From an uncultured Saprospiraceae bacterium (GTDB lineage: Bacteria; Bacteroidota; Bacteroidia; Chitinophagales; Saprospiraceae), in contig CALLAG010000359.1 in NCBI GenBank assembly GCA_938002705.1, forward strand, positions 1 to 34,909: a stretch of 34,909 nt of DNA, in the 5' to 3' direction. The notes beneath the pieces were generated by a model. The model was given only the letters and a program-made list of their open reading frames with translations, was not told where the DNA came from and did no database searches. Each line of letters begins with the position of its first letter. Positions within the stretch are counted from its first letter, which is position 1. Shown here in pieces: positions 33,320-34,909 of this stretch. The translations under genes and the position numbers were made by a program.

Positions 33320-34663
33320 CTACACATCTACACCTACAGGCATTGCTCTCATAATCATCTTATCAGATATACCCTGCATATTACAATCTACTATTTGATT
33401 CTCTGACATAGAGTTATCATCTACTTCAATTTTGATATAGTTATCAGTGAAGCCCGTTAAGATACCATCTTGAGATCTTGACTCTAATAGTGCAGGCCTT
33501 ACGGTGCCTATCTGCGTATTATAAAATGCTCTACGTTTCTTTTCTGATAGTATTCTTAATTTTTTGTTACGTTCTTTTCTTATGCCCATAGGCACCATAT
33601 CTTCCATAACAGCGGCGTGAGTATTGGCTCTCTCAGAATAGGTAAACACATGCAGATACGAAATATCTAAACCCAATAAGAAATCATAGGTTTCTTGAAA
33701 GTGACTTTCGGTCTCTCCAGGAAAACCTACAATAACATCTACACCTATGCAGCAATGCGGCATTACTGACTTGATATAAGCAACACGTTCAGTGTACAGC
33801 TCTCTTTTATATCGACGACGCATGTTCTTAAGAATCTCGTTGCTACCACTCTGTAGTGGCATGTGAAAGTGAGGCATAAATCTGTTAGAGTGAGCCACGA
33901 AGTCTATAATCTCTTCGTTGCACAGATTTGGCTCTATAGAAGATATTCTAAATCTATTGATGCCTTCTACTTTATCTAACTCTCTGATAAGATCGATGAA
34001 TAGAGCTTCCTTTTTTGGCTTGAGTCCCTCTATCACCTCCGTACCGTTACCGAAATCTCCAATATTAACTCCTGTAAGTACTATTTCTTGTACACCTTGT
34101 TGTGCTATTTCTCTTGCATTAGCGATAACATTCTCTATCGTATCACTTCTACTCTTACCCCTTGCCATAGGTATAGTGCAGAAAGAGCACTTATAGTTAC
34201 AGCCATCTTGGACCTTTAAGAATGAACGTGTTCTATCTCCTACTGAGAAAGCATCTATAAATGAATTAACATGATGTATATCGCCAGCTCTGACCTTACT
34301 CTGACCAGATATGTCATGTAATGTATCTATGTGTTGTAGAATATTAAATTTCTCAGCGGCACCTAATACCAGATCTACACCTTCTATCTCCGCAATCTCA
34401 TCCGGCTTGAGTTGTGCATAACAACCTACGACAATGACCTTAGCCGTTGGGTTATGTTTCTGTGCACGCCTTACTTCATATCGGCATTTACGATCTGCAA
34501 AATCTGTAACAGAACATGTATTGAGCACATAGTAATCTGCACCGTCCTCAAAATCGAGTACACCAAAACCCGCCTCCTCGAATTGTCTTCGAATGGTAGA
34601 CGTCTCAGAAAAATTTAGCTTGCAACCTAATGTATGGAATGCAACTGTACGCGGAGTAGCCAT
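33320..34663 (-). CDS. mtaB: tRNA (N6-L-threonylcarbamoyladenosine(37)-C2)-methylthiotransferase
   Basis: 447 residues. It starts with the UPF0004 domain: TLGCKLNFSE has C14, and further ligands are C50 and C81, which together hold one 4Fe-4S cluster. The K-L-N after C14 is typical of MtaB, whereas MiaB has Q-M-N. The radical SAM cluster is C155-x3-C159-x2-C162 in DGCNYKCSFCTIP. A TRAM-like tail ends the protein (about 380-445). The enzyme turns t6A37 into ms2t6A37 in tRNAs reading ANN codons. The start ATG at 34663 is 4 bases after CAAATTTA (TAAATTTG on the minus strand), possibly a -7 box for a nearly leaderless transcript. The truncated gene lies 32 bases upstream. Confidence 0.92.
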   Translation of the reverse strand: MATPRTVAFHTLGCKLNFSETSTIRRQFEEAGFGVLDFEDGADYYVLNTCSVTDFADRKCRYEVRRAQKHNPTAKVIVVGCYAQLKPDEIAEIEGVDLVLGAAEKFNILQHIDTLHDISGQSKVRAGDIHHVNSFIDAFSVGDRTRSFLKVQDGCNYKCSFCTIPMARGKSRSDTIENVIANAREIAQQGVQEIVLTGVNIGDFGNGTEVIEGLKPKKEALFIDLIRELDKVEGINRFRISSIEPNLCNEEIIDFVAHSNRFMPHFHMPLQSGSNEILKNMRRRYKRELYTERVAYIKSVMPHCCIGVDVIVGFPGETESHFQETYDFLLGLDISYLHVFTYSERANTHAAVMEDMVPMGIRKERNKKLRILSEKKRRAFYNTQIGTVRPALLESRSQDGILTGFTDNYIKIEVDDNSMSENQIVDCNMQGISDKMIMRAMPVGVDV

Positions 34664-34695
34664 GTTGCAAATTTATATAAATTAAGCCTTACGAA

Positions 34696-34909
34696 TCACA
34701 ATTGATAGATAGGATTAAGTTCTTGGAATAATTGCTTGGCAGTAGAAATATAACTTGTCTCCTGAGCAACTAATCCGTGCTCTATTTCTAATCCAGAAAT
34801 AGTGGGACATAGACCCCAATTCTTGAATGCTCTATCGTATCCTTTACCTTCCCAGATAATATGAAAATTACCATGCTTAGTAGGATCATCGATATTATCA
34901 ATAATATTA
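34696..34909 (-). CDS. C-terminal fragment of an unidentified protein (cut by the window)
   Basis: An open frame runs from the window end at about 34908 to a TGA at 34698-34696, giving about 70 residues. It reads without stops from NIIDNIDDPTKHGNFHIIWEG to AKQLFQELNPIYQL. The order of hydrophobic and charged residues is protein-like, and the frame stays open to the end. The family cannot be recognised from this part. It is on the same strand as mtaB and ends 32 bases before it, so it may be its operon partner. Confidence 0.55.
   Translation of the reverse strand, partial: NIIDNIDDPTKHGNFHIIWEGKGYDRAFKNWGLCPTISGLEIEHGLVAQETSYISTAKQLFQELNPIYQL

Noticed and set aside
34668..34675. TAAATTTG on the minus strand just before mtaB as a promoter
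   Set aside because: Transcription would start at or inside the start codon, and the possible -33 box is 23 bases away; listed only as a comment on mtaB.
1..34909. tRNA, rRNA, prophage or insertion sequence genes
   Set aside because: No TTCGA-type T-loop in a cloverleaf context, no transposase or integrase motifs, and no phage structural proteins were seen on either strand.

Overview
The window looks like chromosomal DNA of a free-living member of the Bacteroidota, probably a Saprospiria/Chitinophagia-like bacterium. The DNA is AT-rich, and start codons lack clear Shine-Dalgarno sequences. Several secreted proteins end in type IX secretion (T9SS) sorting domains of type A or of the gliding-motility type B. 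DUF4199, DUF937, MtaB, LytTR and BamA/TamA-like proteins of Bacteroidota character are present, and a few intergenic regions carry TAnnTTTG promoter elements. The genus-level placement is inference. No rRNA, tRNA, CRISPR array, phage or intact insertion sequence was found.

Layout. 1-295: one copy of a folded interspersed repeat and a terminator. 296-5585: small secreted and membrane proteins, then a minus-strand cluster of a large T9SS metalloprotease with MopE-type repeats, a DsbA-like oxidoreductase and a small HExxH protein. 5806-8755: divergent hemW and a BamA/TamA-like gene whose signal peptide is out of frame. 8756-9122: intergenic G-rich folded element. 9123-12867: rlmA, two GNAT acetyltransferases, a DUF937 protein and a thioredoxin-SPOR fusion. 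13031-17931: minus-strand run of EamA transporter, O-methyltransferase and two arylsulfotransferase (ASST) paralogs, closed by a strong terminator. 18035-20793: plus-strand run of peroxiredoxin, clpS, aat and an M16 peptidase. 20993-22561: S41 processing protease. 22599-22784: second copy of the folded repeat. 22946-25992: LytTR regulator, DUF4199 protein and an unknown membrane protein. 26111-31244: Smr protein, propeller-like secreted protein, two outer-membrane barrels and a third ASST paralog. 31483-34909: T9SS type B adhesin, mtaB and a truncated gene.

How the genes may work together. ClpS and Aat are the adaptor and the transferase of the bacterial N-degron pathway and abut exactly. The Cys-rich secreted protease is followed by an exported CxxC oxidoreductase that could help it fold. 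EamA, O-methyltransferase and ASST could form a cassette that modifies and moves aromatic metabolites. The LytTR regulator has Glu at the usual phospho-Asp position and has LytTR-type direct repeats upstream of its own gene, which suggests phosphorylation-independent autoregulation.

The most unusual signals are: a 162/164-identical two-copy element that folds on itself; the LytTR gene with its matching binding repeats; three ASST paralogs that differ in active-site residues; the one-base frameshift at the BamA-like signal peptide; and a G-rich hairpin in an otherwise AT-rich gap. No single complete new defence or mobile system was recognised.
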